In this document: piece by piece, positions 5,486-13,679 of the stretch
Numbering within the stretch: the stretch's first letter is position 1
Layout: every line of letters starts with the position of its first letter
NCBI GenBank assembly: GCA_947627405.1
Contig: CANQVY010000012.1
Coordinates: 1 to 16,152, forward strand
Direction: 5' to 3'
Source: an uncultured Bacilli bacterium
Lineage (GTDB): Bacteria > Bacillota_I > Bacilli_A > RF39 > UBA660
DNA: 16,152 bases
Translations under genes and position numbers: made by a program
Notes under the pieces: generated by a model
The model's database searches: none
What the model saw: the letters and a program-made list of their open reading frames with translations, nothing else
Told to the model about the DNA's origin: nothing

Positions 5486-7060
5486 TTGACTTATGATTTG
5501 TTCTGCGGTTTTTATTCCATCCATAGCTGAAGTTGTAATGCCTCCTGCATAACCACTTCCTTCTCCACATGGATAAATTCCTTCTATATTTGACATCAAC
5601 TTTTCATCTCTTAAAATTCGTATAGGCGAGGATGTTCTTGATTCTACCGCTGATAAAATTGCATCTTCTCTAGCAAATCCTTTTATTTTCGTATCAAAAT
5701 AATCTATTCCTTCAATCAATGCTTTTATTATAGGTTGTGGGAATATTTCATTGATATTTCCAAAAGCATAATTTCCTTTTATTATAGGTTTTACCTTTTC
5801 AAAAGAACAACTCTTTTGATTTTTTTTAAAATCTCTATACAATTGGATTGGAATATTTCCTTTACCAACATGAAAAGCTTTTTCTTCTAGTTTTCTTTGA
5901 AAATGGATCCCATCCAATACACCGGATCCAAAATCTTTTTCATCTACAGTAACAATAACTGCGCTATTGGCATTTTCACTTTCTCTTTCATGATTGCTCA
6001 TTCCATTGATTGCTAATCGATTCTTTTCACTAGATGCATTAATTACATATCCTCCTGGACACATGCAAAAAGTGTAGACTCCTCTATCATCCTTTGTTTT
6101 ATAGGTTAATTTATAATCTGCGGGTCCTAGTTTTGGATGCTTGTCCATTCCATATTGTGCCCGATTTATCATTTTTTGTGGATGTTGAATACGTATGCCT
6201 ACTGCGAAAGGTTTAGCTTTCATTGCTACATGTTTCTTCAATAACATTTCAAAAGTATCTCTCGCACTATGCCCAATGGCTAAGATTAAAGTTTGACAAT
6301 CTATCCATTCTTTATGATTCACTTGTATTTTTTTTATCTTATTTTCTTCTACAACGAGATCACTAAGACAAGTATTAAAGCGAAATTCTCCACCTTGTCT
6401 TTCAATTTTGTTTTTTAAATTTTTAATAACTTGGCGAAGTAAATCGGTACCAATATGAGGCTTATTTATATACATAATTTCTTTTGGAGCTCCACATTCT
6501 ACAAAAATCTCAAATACGGTTTTACCAATATTTCTTTTATCCTTAACTAATGTATTTAATTTGCCATCTGAAAAGGCACCTGCTCCACCCAAACCAAATT
6601 GAATATTGCTCTTTTGATTCAATAAATTTTCTTTCCAAAACTTTTCTACATCCTTTATCCTTTGATCCATATCTTCTCCTCTTTCTAAAATTAGAGGTTT
6701 ATATCCATAAAAAGATAATAGATAGGCACAAAACAATCCGGCGGGACCACTTCCAACGATGATGGGACGATATTTCATTTCTTGTGTTCCTATTTTTTTT
6801 ATTTGAAAAGTTTCTTCTTGATAAAAAGATATATTTTTGTCCTTATTGTTCTTTAAAACGATTTTTTCTTGTTTGATCTCAACCAATATTTCAAAAACAT
6901 AAAATAAATTTGGTTTTTCTCTAGCATCCAGGGATTGTTTGTTTATTTTTATATTTAAAATATCCCTTTTTTGAACATGCAACTTTTTCATAATTTTTTT
7001 TAAAATTTCTTGTTCAATATTTTTTTCAATACTTACTTTTATTTGTTTGATTCTTATCAT
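5465..7060 (-). CDS. NAD(P)/FAD-dependent dehydrogenase, COG2509 type
   Basis: A 531-aa flavoprotein of a conserved family with unknown substrate. Residues 1 to about 95 form the N-terminal alpha/beta domain typical of this group. The dinucleotide-binding motif GSGPAG is at 103-108, with an acidic strand end at E126 (LILERGED). Then comes the family signature QFGLGGAGAFSDGKLNT (about 154-170), the second nucleotide-site motif LILAIGHSARD, FAVGIRIQHPQ, FCMCPGGYVINAS, and a C-terminal PCGEGSGYAGGITTSAMDG that closes the FAD site. The Cys pair FCMCPGG may be redox-active; this is inference. The ATG at 7060 overlaps the upstream flavoprotein's TGA as ATGA and has only a weak ribosome binding site, so translational coupling is expected. 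Confidence 0.88.
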   Translation of the reverse strand: MIRIKQIKVSIEKNIEQEILKKIMKKLHVQKRDILNIKINKQSLDAREKPNLFYVFEILVEIKQEKIVLKNNKDKNISFYQEETFQIKKIGTQEMKYRPIIVGSGPAGLFCAYLLSFYGYKPLILERGEDMDQRIKDVEKFWKENLLNQKSNIQFGLGGAGAFSDGKLNTLVKDKRNIGKTVFEIFVECGAPKEIMYINKPHIGTDLLRQVIKNLKNKIERQGGEFRFNTCLSDLVVEENKIKKIQVNHKEWIDCQTLILAIGHSARDTFEMLLKKHVAMKAKPFAVGIRIQHPQKMINRAQYGMDKHPKLGPADYKLTYKTKDDRGVYTFCMCPGGYVINASSEKNRLAINGMSNHERESENANSAVIVTVDEKDFGSGVLDGIHFQRKLEEKAFHVGKGNIPIQLYRDFKKNQKSCSFEKVKPIIKGNYAFGNINEIFPQPIIKALIEGIDYFDTKIKGFAREDAILSAVESRTSSPIRILRDEKLMSNIEGIYPCGEGSGYAGGITTSAMDGIKTAEQIISQYNKDTI

Positions 7061-8271
7061 AGATTACGACCACATTCCATTCCACTTATCCAAGCAAAAG
7101 ATAAATTATATCCTCCACACTCCCCATCCACATCTAAAATTTCTCCTACGAAATACAAATGGCTTTCTTTCTTTGATTCAAAAGTGTTAGGATTTATCTC
7201 ATCCAGAGGAATTCCTCCACTACACACTTGGGCTTTAGCATAAGAATTGGTTCCTATTATATCTAGATGAAAATATTTTAAATTTTTGGCAAATTCATAT
7301 TTTTCTTTTTGATTTAAGTTGTTCCAATGCTTTTTTTGACTCATGTGACAACGATTTAAGATTACTTTTACTAATTTATTATTTAAAATTCCTTCAAAAA
7401 GCTCAAATAAATTTCTATTTTGCACCAAAAGATTTCTATTTTCGATCCATGAAATTAAATCTTCTATACTTTTTGTATTTACTATAGGGAGAAAATCAAT
7501 GATTACATGTTCTCTTTTTTTATCATATAAACCACGTGTAATAATTGGACTTAAATTAAAAGTACAGATACCACTAATTCCATAATCGGTTAATTGTATT
7601 TCTCCAGTTTCTTCTTTGATAAATTTATCATTTTCATACAATCGAATCTTTGCTTCGCTGCGAATGCCTGACCAGTCTTTTAAAAACTTCTCTTCTGCTT
7701 TTAATTGAACAAGTGAAGGTAAAACAGGGATAATTGTATGTTTAAACTTTAAAGCTAAGTCGTATCCATTTGTTTTTTCTTTTAATCCAGCATAGGAACC
7801 TGTCGCTAAAACAACTTTGTCCGCTAAAATTTTCTCTTGATTGGTTGTAATTACAAATTGATGATCCTTTTTTTCAAGATCTATAACTTCCATATCACAA
7901 AGGAACTCTACTCCTACTAATTTAGCTTCTAACACTAAAGCATCTTTAATACTACTTGCTTGTTGGCTATTTGGATAATAATATCCATTTTTGATTTTTG
8001 GAACAATTCCTATACTTGAAAAGAAGGAAAGGACTTCTTTTTGATTTTTATCATTTATTATTGTTTCTAATATTTTTTTATTTCTAGAATGATAATGGTC
8101 TATGCTTTGATCGCTATTCCAATAATTGCATTTTCCATTTCCTGTTTTTAAAATTTTTTTACCAAGAGAATCATTCTTTTCTAAAACAAGAACTTCATGA
8201 TGATTTTTTCTAGCATAAATCGCTGTGATTAATCCTGATGCTCCTGCGCCAATGATCACTACTTTACTCAT
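7057..8271 (-). CDS. HI0933/YhiN (BaiN-like) family flavoprotein
   Basis: A 404-aa FAD protein. The N-terminal GxGxxG motif is GAGASG (8-13), with E31 ending the second strand. The family hallmark GKKILKTGNGKCN is at 37-49. A second motif LATGSYAG lies in the middle, and the C-terminal signature QVCSGGIPLDEINPNT is followed by LYFVGEILDVDGECGGYNL. The family includes BaiN, but most members have no proven substrate, so no bile-acid role is claimed. Start ATG 8271 follows GAGGTG by 10 nt; the in-frame ATG at 8289 lies at the edge of that Shine-Dalgarno. A possible promoter is TATACT at 8299-8294 with a weak -35. It forms an operon with the COG2509 flavoprotein (4-nt overlap). Confidence 0.9.
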   Translation of the reverse strand: MSKVVIIGAGASGLITAIYARKNHHEVLVLEKNDSLGKKILKTGNGKCNYWNSDQSIDHYHSRNKKILETIINDKNQKEVLSFFSSIGIVPKIKNGYYYPNSQQASSIKDALVLEAKLVGVEFLCDMEVIDLEKKDHQFVITTNQEKILADKVVLATGSYAGLKEKTNGYDLALKFKHTIIPVLPSLVQLKAEEKFLKDWSGIRSEAKIRLYENDKFIKEETGEIQLTDYGISGICTFNLSPIITRGLYDKKREHVIIDFLPIVNTKSIEDLISWIENRNLLVQNRNLFELFEGILNNKLVKVILNRCHMSQKKHWNNLNQKEKYEFAKNLKYFHLDIIGTNSYAKAQVCSGGIPLDEINPNTFESKKESHLYFVGEILDVDGECGGYNLSFAWISGMECGRNL

Positions 8272-8341
8272 ACAATTTTTACACCTCATTTTTAGTATAT
8301 CATTTTTAATAAAAAAAGTTTAGAAAATCATTGAAATCAAC

Positions 8342-8372
8342 AAAAAGCATTGTAATTTTTACAATGCTTTTT
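8342..8372 (-). terminator. Strong intrinsic terminator after the PH-like gene
   Basis: A 14-bp stem (8342-8355 with 8359-8372, core GCATTGTAA/TTACAATGC) with a 3-nt loop and flanking A/T runs. It touches the gene's TAA (8373-8371). The T run serves minus transcription; the symmetrical run on plus could act there too, although no plus gene leads into it. Confidence 0.85.
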
Positions 8373-8760
8373 ATTTAAAATGATTCATCATTGTTTTATA
8401 GACTGATTTTAAATGCTCTTTTTTATCATGGTTCATGTTTACAAAATTAATTCTTATTGGATAGCCACTATCCATAGAAAGAAGAATTTCTGCTTTTCCT
8501 GGTTTAAAACAAATGGCACTACTTGATATAGAATTATATGGAATAATATGAATTTTTTTATAAGTTCCTATAAGATCACGATCAAATAAAATCATCGTTT
8601 TATCCGTAAACACCGCATGATCTCTACTGGTTTGATAACCTAATAGAATTTTTTCATCACTTCTTACATACTCCCTTGCATAATCAGGTAAATTTTGAAT
8701 ATCAATTTCTTCTTTAAAATCAAAATATTTAGTCAATTCTTTGTATTTGATATACGCCAT
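8371..8760 (-). CDS. PH-like domain protein
   Basis: A 129-aa soluble protein. After a helical N-terminus (about 1-35: YKELTKYFDF...LPDYAREYV), the rest reads as a bacterial pleckstrin-homology-like beta sandwich: EKILLGYQTSRDHAVFTDKTMILFDRD, then KKIHIIPYNSISSSAICF, AEILLSMDSGYPIRINF, and a final helix HDKKEHLKSVYKTMMNHF. The pattern of a strand with 'vvTDkr-iil-d', then 'ipy-sI', then a closing helix is typical of bPH families. The biological role is unknown. GAGGAG lies 9 nt before the ATG. It is monocistronic with a strong terminator. Confidence 0.65.
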   Translation of the reverse strand: MAYIKYKELTKYFDFKEEIDIQNLPDYAREYVRSDEKILLGYQTSRDHAVFTDKTMILFDRDLIGTYKKIHIIPYNSISSSAICFKPGKAEILLSMDSGYPIRINFVNMNHDKKEHLKSVYKTMMNHFK

Positions 8761-8836
8761 TTTTACAATCTCCTCTACTACTTTTATAATTTTAGTTTAT
8801 CATACTTTATGATGAAATAAAAGACTTATTGAGCAT

Positions 8837-8865
8837 AAAAAAAGTAGTTATTCCAAACTACTTTT
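8837..8865 (-). terminator. Intrinsic terminator of the Ig-like repeat gene
   Basis: On minus, AAAAGTAGTT (8865-8856), a 6-nt loop, AACTACTTTT (8849-8840), then T residues to 8837. The TAG stop (8860-8858) is part of the first arm. Confidence 0.85.
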
Positions 8866-11215
8866 CTTTAACAAATACTTGTCTATAAACTTCTTTTCCT
8901 TTATTACCTGCTTGATCGGTATAAGCATATCTAATTCTATATTCACCAATTTTACTTGTATCAACCTTATCAACTTTTGTACGAGTTCCATCAGGTGCAT
9001 AATAATGAATTAAGTCTACTTTTAATAGTGTAAATTCACCATCAACATTGTCTGTTACAGTTACTCCTTGTTCTAAATACTCATCATCTAAAAATACATT
9101 TGTAATTCGATCTCCATTTAATTTTAAAATTGGAGCTTTAGTATCTTGTACCGTTACAATTCTCATAACATAGTCATGATCTGCTCTGGAAACATCAACA
9201 CCTATATTTCCAGCTTTATCTTTAGCTTGATAAACAATTTTGTATGTACCTGGAACTTTTGTATTAACAGAATCAACTTTTTTACCCTTTATCGTTTTAT
9301 TAGAGTAATTAATTTTTATTGGTTCTAAAAAAGTAATTTTCTCATCTACATTATCAATAACCGTAGCACCTAATTCTGTATAAGTATCTATTCCTGCTTC
9401 TAATGTCATACTTTTATCTCCATTGAGTTGAATGGTGGGTGCAATTTTGTCAATATTTTGAATATCCACTACTGCTTTTCCTGGATTGCCTACTAAATCA
9501 TATATAGTTACTGTTTCCGTGATGTTTTCTTCATAAACTTTTTTGTATGTTCTTGCATCTACTTTTTCCCAACCTTCTATCTCTTTTATATCGTCATCAG
9601 CTGTTAAAGTGACCGTTACATCTTGATTGGTTGGTTCCTCTGTACTGTATGTAATTGTAGCTGTTGGGGCTGTTTTATCAATTGCAATAGTAATATTATT
9701 TGTGTTTCCTGCTTTATCAGCAAAGTTTAATGTAATATTTTTTGTTCTATAGTAATATCCTTGATAGCTTGTGCTGTATTTACTACTGCCATTTACTGCG
9801 ACTGGCTCGCTAAATTCTACAGTTAAATGTATACGCCCATTTTGTTTTGTTTCATATTCTTGTTTTATATTCGTTACTGTTGGAATTTCTTTGTCAATAT
9901 TTTGAATATCCACTACTACTTTTCCTGGATTTCCTGCTAAATCATATATAGTTAATGTTTCCGTGATGTTTTCTTCATAAACTTTTTTGTATGTTCTTGC
10001 ATCTACTTTTTCCCAACCTTCTATCTCTTTTATATCTTCACTAGCCGTTAAAGTGGCCGTTACATTTTGATTGGTTGGTTCCTCTGTACTGTATGTAATT
10101 GTAGCTGTTGGGGCTGTTTTATCAATTACAAGAATAGCTGTTGCGCTATTACCTGCTGCATCGGTTACAACTAATTCATTCGTATATCTACTTCCTATTG
10201 TAATTTGTTTTTGATTTTCATAAGTTTGTGTTTTATCTTTATTTGTTCTTACAGCTGTAAATGGATTTACTTCTGTAATTTGAACTTTTACATCTGAATT
10301 ATAACAATATTTTCCATTTTCTTCTATTAATTTTTTATTTTTCTTACCAAACACTTCAATGATTGGAGCCGTCTTATCAATTGTAAATGTTACGGTCTTT
10401 TCATTAAATGCTTCATCCGTTACAGTAACTTCATAAGCCCCTTCTTCTGTAAAAGTTAATGGATCTCTTGTAATTTCTTCTTGATCTTTTTTAATTTTTA
10501 TTGTTGTGTTAGTATCATCTGTTACATTTAAAGTAACATTTTTATTTACGAAAGCTCCATCGTCGATCCCACTAATCGCAGGATCGTTCGTATCATCTAG
10601 TATATTGGCTAAGACTTGAAGTCTTTCAACTAAATTTTTCTTTTTATCACTTTCTGTTAATTCAGAGACCGTTTGGGATACATTTTTTTCAGTACGAAAT
10701 TTTCTTGAATTGGTTATCCCTTGTTTGTCTGCAGATTCACTTACCATTTTTTCTAGCTTTGCAACTAATTCTTCTGCATCAATTGTCTCTTTTACATTTT
10801 TTACTCTTTGTTGTAAATCTTTTTTCTTTTGTTCATCCTTTACTTGATCTACTAATTGTTCTGCCTTCGTAACATCTTTGCTTGAAAAACTTTTTTCAGC
10901 CTGTTCAACTGCTAACCTCGCTTTATCATAACTATCATCCTCTTGAATTATTGTTGTTGTACCATTGTTATTTTTCTTTTCTATAGCTTGCTGTTTTTCT
11001 TGCCCTTGTAAAGTTATTTCTTCAGAAATTTTCTCTTCATTTGTTTCTTGCTCTGTTCCTTCTTCGTCCTGTTTTTCTATCTCTTCTGTTTGTTGACCAT
11101 CAGAGTTTTCATTTTTTGATTTTTCTTCCTCTTTTGTAGGATTTGCAAAAGTAAAAATCATTAAACCTAGTAAAAGGAATAAAATCAATGCAAAATATTT
11201 TTTCTTTCCTTCCAT
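8858..11215 (-). CDS. Large N-terminally anchored surface protein with Ig-like repeats and DUF5011-type domains
   Basis: A 785-aa exported protein. KKK at 4-6 and a hydrophobic segment at about 7-24 form a signal anchor (or uncleaved signal). Residues about 27-90 are an E/Q/K/N-rich linker, and about 95-205 are helical and charged (EKSFSSKDVTKAEQLVDQV...). Several beta-sandwich modules follow, each ending in 'DKTAP' or 'DAAGN' style junctions. Residues about 364-442 and 512-590 are near-identical 79-aa repeats containing EIEGWEKVDARTYKKVYEEN. The last ~195 residues are two DUF5011-like domains (IQLNGD...YTELGATVIDNVD and LKLNGD...YLEQGVTVTDNVDG). There is no LPXTG, so it is probably held by the N-terminal anchor outside the membrane as a structural or adhesive protein. 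AAGGAGGA precedes the ATG; promoter at 11272-11300. Confidence 0.85.
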   Translation of the reverse strand: MEGKKKYFALILFLLLGLMIFTFANPTKEEEKSKNENSDGQQTEEIEKQDEEGTEQETNEEKISEEITLQGQEKQQAIEKKNNNGTTTIIQEDDSYDKARLAVEQAEKSFSSKDVTKAEQLVDQVKDEQKKKDLQQRVKNVKETIDAEELVAKLEKMVSESADKQGITNSRKFRTEKNVSQTVSELTESDKKKNLVERLQVLANILDDTNDPAISGIDDGAFVNKNVTLNVTDDTNTTIKIKKDQEEITRDPLTFTEEGAYEVTVTDEAFNEKTVTFTIDKTAPIIEVFGKKNKKLIEENGKYCYNSDVKVQITEVNPFTAVRTNKDKTQTYENQKQITIGSRYTNELVVTDAAGNSATAILVIDKTAPTATITYSTEEPTNQNVTATLTASEDIKEIEGWEKVDARTYKKVYEENITETLTIYDLAGNPGKVVVDIQNIDKEIPTVTNIKQEYETKQNGRIHLTVEFSEPVAVNGSSKYSTSYQGYYYRTKNITLNFADKAGNTNNITIAIDKTAPTATITYSTEEPTNQDVTVTLTADDDIKEIEGWEKVDARTYKKVYEENITETVTIYDLVGNPGKAVVDIQNIDKIAPTIQLNGDKSMTLEAGIDTYTELGATVIDNVDEKITFLEPIKINYSNKTIKGKKVDSVNTKVPGTYKIVYQAKDKAGNIGVDVSRADHDYVMRIVTVQDTKAPILKLNGDRITNVFLDDEYLEQGVTVTDNVDGEFTLLKVDLIHYYAPDGTRTKVDKVDTSKIGEYRIRYAYTDQAGNKGKEVYRQVFVKEK
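9447..9683 (-). repeat. 237-bp intragenic direct repeat, copy 2
   Basis: This is the second copy, in protein order, of the 79-codon repeat in the Ig-like gene. It differs from 9891-10127 at about ten positions by eye, and the two copies are offset by exactly 444 bp (148 codons), in frame. Confidence 0.9.
9891..10127 (-). repeat. 237-bp intragenic direct repeat, copy 1
   Basis: First copy in protein order. A distinct ~69-residue module separates it from copy 2. Eight of the ten differences I count change an amino acid (seven residues in total) and two are silent. Confidence 0.9.
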
Positions 11216-11271
11216 ACCTATTCCTCCTTAATTTTTTTGAAAAAATATCATTTTTTTTTAATTCTAGCTTT

Positions 11272-11300
11272 ATCATATACCTATTTACATAATTTGTCTA
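11272..11300 (-). promoter_or_regulatory. Promoter of the Ig-like repeat gene
   Basis: Minus strand -35 TAGACA (11300-11295), 17-bp spacer, -10 TATGAT (11277-11272); each element differs from consensus at one base. The leader would be about 50 nt. Confidence 0.6.
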
Positions 11301-11326
11301 CTAAAATTTAAAAATTTGACAATATT

Positions 11327-11857
11327 TTAACGTACTAATTTAAATTCTGTAATAGGCCAAAATTTAACAATGACTTTTCCAAGTATATCTTTTTTTAAAA
11401 CAAATCCAATTTCTCGACTATCCATAGAATTTTCCCTATTGTCTCCTAAAACCAAATACATATCTTTAGGAATGGATTCTACATGTAGATCTTTTATGGA
11501 AAAATCGTCTGTTTTGATTCCTTCTTTTAAAAATTCTTCTTTTAAAATTTTGTTATTCACATAAAGTTCATTATTTTTATATTCCACTTTTTCTCCAGGT
11601 AAACCTATAACTCTCTTAATTAAATATTTTGTATCTTCATATTCTAAAGCAACAATATCAAATCTTTTTACTTTAAAAAAACGATAATGCATTTTATTTA
11701 ATACTACAATATCTTTATTACTCAATGTAGGACTCATGGATGGACCAATTACTTGTTGTATAGTTACTACATATAAAAAGATAAAAATTACAACAATTGC
11801 CGTTACTATATATTTAAAAGCGTCTTTCAAAAATTCCTTTATATCTCTTAAATCCAT
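11327..11857 (-). CDS. lepB: Type I signal peptidase
   Basis: Membrane serine protease that removes signal peptides from exported proteins. The 176-aa product has one N-terminal membrane segment (about 16-33: YIVTAIVVIFIFLYVVTI). The catalytic Ser is S40 in GPSMSPTL and the general-base Lys is K81 in YLIKRVIGLPG. GDNRENSMDSREIG is the conserved C-terminal box. Single-span, short form typical of Gram-positive SipS-type enzymes. ATG 11857 is chosen because GGGTGA precedes it and an extended -10 promoter at 11880-11888 lies between it and the more distant Met at 11923, which has no ribosome binding site. It follows ftsW by 96 bp. Its product could process the secreted proteins of the neighbourhood. 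Confidence 0.92.
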   Translation of the reverse strand: MDLRDIKEFLKDAFKYIVTAIVVIFIFLYVVTIQQVIGPSMSPTLSNKDIVVLNKMHYRFFKVKRFDIVALEYEDTKYLIKRVIGLPGEKVEYKNNELYVNNKILKEEFLKEGIKTDDFSIKDLHVESIPKDMYLVLGDNRENSMDSREIGFVLKKDILGKVIVKFWPITEFKLVR

Positions 11858-11879
11858 ATCAATCACCCATCTATTTTTA

Positions 11880-11888
11880 ATCATAGCA
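11880..11888 (-). promoter_or_regulatory. Extended -10 promoter of lepB
   Basis: TGCTATGAT on minus (11888-11880): TG, one base, then TATGAT. The -35 region is poor (TTTCTC), as extended -10 promoters tolerate. It places transcription start around 11873. Confidence 0.55.
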
Positions 11889-11953
11889 TATATAAAGAAA
11901 AAGAGAAAGCAAGTATTTATCATTTTATTGATTAGTTGATACTTATTTACAGA

Positions 11954-13048
11954 TTAGCAAGAATTGCTGTTTTTACCAATATTTAGAATAATTCCAATAC
12001 TAGCCATACTTACTAGTAAGGAAGACCCACCATAGGATAAGAAAGGCAGTGTTACTCCTGTAACTGGAATCATTCCAATGACTACCATTAAATTTAAAAT
12101 TGCTTGTACCAACATCTGAAAAGTAAGACCAAAAGCTAAATATTTAGCAAATAAATTTTCACTTTTCAAAGCAATTTTAAAGCCACACCACAATATTGTT
12201 AGAAAGAGCAAGGAAACAAAAAGAATACCAAGTATACCTAATTCCTCACTAATAATAGAAAATATAAAATCGGTTTGTGGTTCTGGCAAATAAAATTGTT
12301 TTTGCCTTGAATTTAAAAATCCTACACCAAGTAATCCACCGGGTCCTATGGCATACAAAGATTGAATAATTTGAAATCCAGTTCCTAAGGGATCACTCCA
12401 TGGATTTAGAAAAGAAGTAATTCGGTCCATTCTATAGGGAGCAATTAAAATTAATACAATAATTCCTAGGATTCCTAATATACCACCGGCAATGAAAAAC
12501 TTCATATTTACGCCCGCAATAAATAACATAGCTATAATACTTATGACAATAATCATACCTGTTCCAAAATCCGGTTGTAACATAATAAGACCAAAGATTA
12601 AAAACAAAATTATTAATATGGGGATAACCCCTTTTTTTAAATCTTTAATGAATTTATTGCTTTTTTCCAAATATTTAGAGCTAAACATGATTAGCCCTAT
12701 TTTAGCAGCCTCACTCGGTTGAATTCCAAAACCTCCAATTCCAAACCAGCTTCTACTTCCATTACGAATACTTCCTATACCAGGAATCAAAACCAAAATC
12801 AGTAATAGTAAACATCCAAGTAAAATAGCATTTGTCTTTTTATAATAAAGTTTATAATCAATTTTTCGAATCAACAGCATGAAAACAATTCCAATCATAG
12901 CAAATAAAGCTTGATTTTTTACATATTTAAACGCATCGTTAAATTTATAGGCTGACCATATAGAAGAGGCCGAATAAATCATAACAATTCCAAATACAGT
13001 AATTAAAATTGTTGCCATAAAAAGTAAAATGTCATATCTTTTTTTCAT
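11954..13048 (-). CDS. ftsW: FtsW/SpoVE-type SEDS peptidoglycan glycosyltransferase
   Basis: Polytopic membrane enzyme that polymerises lipid II into glycan strands at the septum with a partner class B PBP. The 364-aa product has about ten membrane segments. SEDS landmarks: GSRSWFGIGGFGIQPSE (about 97-113), LQPDFGTG (about 157-164), SFLNPWSDPLGTGFQIIQSL, GPGGLLGVG, YLPEPQTDFIFSIISEELG with the catalytic Asp at D260, and the C-terminal PVTGVTLPFLSYGGSSL. The TGVTLPFLSYGGSS form fits FtsW/SpoVE at least as well as RodA; assignment between them rests on context near mraY. ATG 13048 has AGGTG 6 nt upstream; an in-frame GTG at 13057 is in the Shine-Dalgarno. A terminator ends only 23 nt before the start codon. 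Confidence 0.88.
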   Translation of the reverse strand: MKKRYDILLFMATILITVFGIVMIYSASSIWSAYKFNDAFKYVKNQALFAMIGIVFMLLIRKIDYKLYYKKTNAILLGCLLLLILVLIPGIGSIRNGSRSWFGIGGFGIQPSEAAKIGLIMFSSKYLEKSNKFIKDLKKGVIPILIILFLIFGLIMLQPDFGTGMIIVISIIAMLFIAGVNMKFFIAGGILGILGIIVLILIAPYRMDRITSFLNPWSDPLGTGFQIIQSLYAIGPGGLLGVGFLNSRQKQFYLPEPQTDFIFSIISEELGILGILFVSLLFLTILWCGFKIALKSENLFAKYLAFGLTFQMLVQAILNLMVVIGMIPVTGVTLPFLSYGGSSLLVSMASIGIILNIGKNSNSC

Positions 13049-13071
13049 TACGATCACCTATTAAATTGTAT

Positions 13072-13106
13072 AAAAAAAGAATTTATAATATGACTTATAA
13101 ATTCTT
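13072..13106 (-). terminator. Intrinsic terminator after the 73-aa gene, immediately upstream of ftsW
   Basis: On minus, a 12-bp stem AAGAATTTATAA / TTATAAATTCTT (13106-13095 and 13088-13077) with a 6-nt loop, then seven T residues to 13072. The first arm overlaps the TAA stop (13107-13105). Confidence 0.85.
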
Positions 13107-13326
13107 AGTTATCAGGATAATATTTTTCTTTAAATTTTATTCCTACTTCTAGTGCCTCTTCTTTTGTTACTCCCACAAAACCTTCTTCTTCCATTCTTAC
13201 AAGTAACACTTGTTCATCCTTAGAATCTGTCATGTAAACATATTTCTTATTTTTATAATCAATTGTATCCATTACATAATATTCTTTATTATTCATTTTA
13301 ATTGTATCATATCTGTTTAATTCCAT
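13105..13326 (-). CDS. Small acidic/basic beta-rich protein, paralogue of the 14888-15124 product
   Basis: A 73-aa unrecognised protein. Residues 14-39 (KEYYVMDTIDYKNKKYVY then MTDSKDEQ) align without gaps with residues 14-39 of the 78-aa protein at 14888-15124: both read K-[ED]-Y-x-V-x-[DE]-T-[IV]-[DE]-x4-Y-x-Y-x-T-[DN]-x-K-[DN]-E. The layout (short beta hairpins, then a C-terminal helix EEALEVGIKFKEKYY) loosely recalls small DUF1292-like proteins, without claiming membership. The ATG overlaps the previous gene's stop as TAATG, so it is translationally coupled. The terminator overlaps its end. Confidence 0.8.
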   Translation of the reverse strand: MELNRYDTIKMNNKEYYVMDTIDYKNKKYVYMTDSKDEQVLLVRMEEEGFVGVTKEEALEVGIKFKEKYYPDN

Positions 13327-13679
13327 TATTTAGCAGCTCTTCCATTAGACTCACTGTCTGTGTTATCTACATTTTCAATATATGTAGTTTCTTTAGTTGC
13401 AGATGATTTTGATGTTGCATCAAATGCGTTAGAATCGGTATCTATTAAAGTCTTTTGTGCTTCTACAAAACCTTGTTTTACATCTTTAATTTCTTCTAAT
13501 TGCTTGTTTCTTAGTTTAATTTGTCCTTCGGTATTTTCTCCTTCATAATGTGTAGCTTCTGTTCTTAATCCTTGTTTTTCAATTTCTTGATTTGTTTTCA
13601 AATGAGTTTCCATCATATCTCTGTCGTTTTCATAAAAGCCTTCTACTCTATCCAATATTTTTATTCCTTCATTATCCAT
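13326..13679 (-). CDS. Small helical protein, first gene of the mraY-ftsW interval unit
   Basis: Unrecognised 117-aa soluble protein. Residues 1 to about 82 are charged and probably helical or coiled coil (ILDRVEGFYENDRDMMETHL, LRNKQLEEIKDVKQGFVEAQKTL). Residues about 83-117 are Ser/Thr/Asp/Asn-rich and likely disordered. No signal or membrane segment. Start ATG 13679 has AAGGTGA upstream; the in-frame GTG at 13688 is within the ribosome binding site. The upstream region (13680-13760) has AT-rich -10-like boxes but no convincing -35. It occupies the mraY-ftsW interval where many bacteria have murD. Its partner gene overlaps by 1 nt. Confidence 0.75.
   Translation of the reverse strand: MDNEGIKILDRVEGFYENDRDMMETHLKTNQEIEKQGLRTEATHYEGENTEGQIKLRNKQLEEIKDVKQGFVEAQKTLIDTDSNAFDATSKSSATKETTYIENVDNTDSESNGRAAK

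Noticed and set aside
7057..8271. Bile-acid BaiN assignment
   Set aside because: Family membership is clear, but most members have unrelated or unknown roles and no other bai gene is present.
9447..10127. CRISPR or mobile-element origin for the 237-bp repeats
   Set aside because: The repeats are in frame, encode a protein module and are separated by another coding module; there are no short regular spacers, terminal inverted repeats or transposase.
8858..11215. Sortase-anchored adhesin
   Set aside because: The C-terminus ends in a beta strand and KEK with no LPXTG, hydrophobic stretch or sorting tail.
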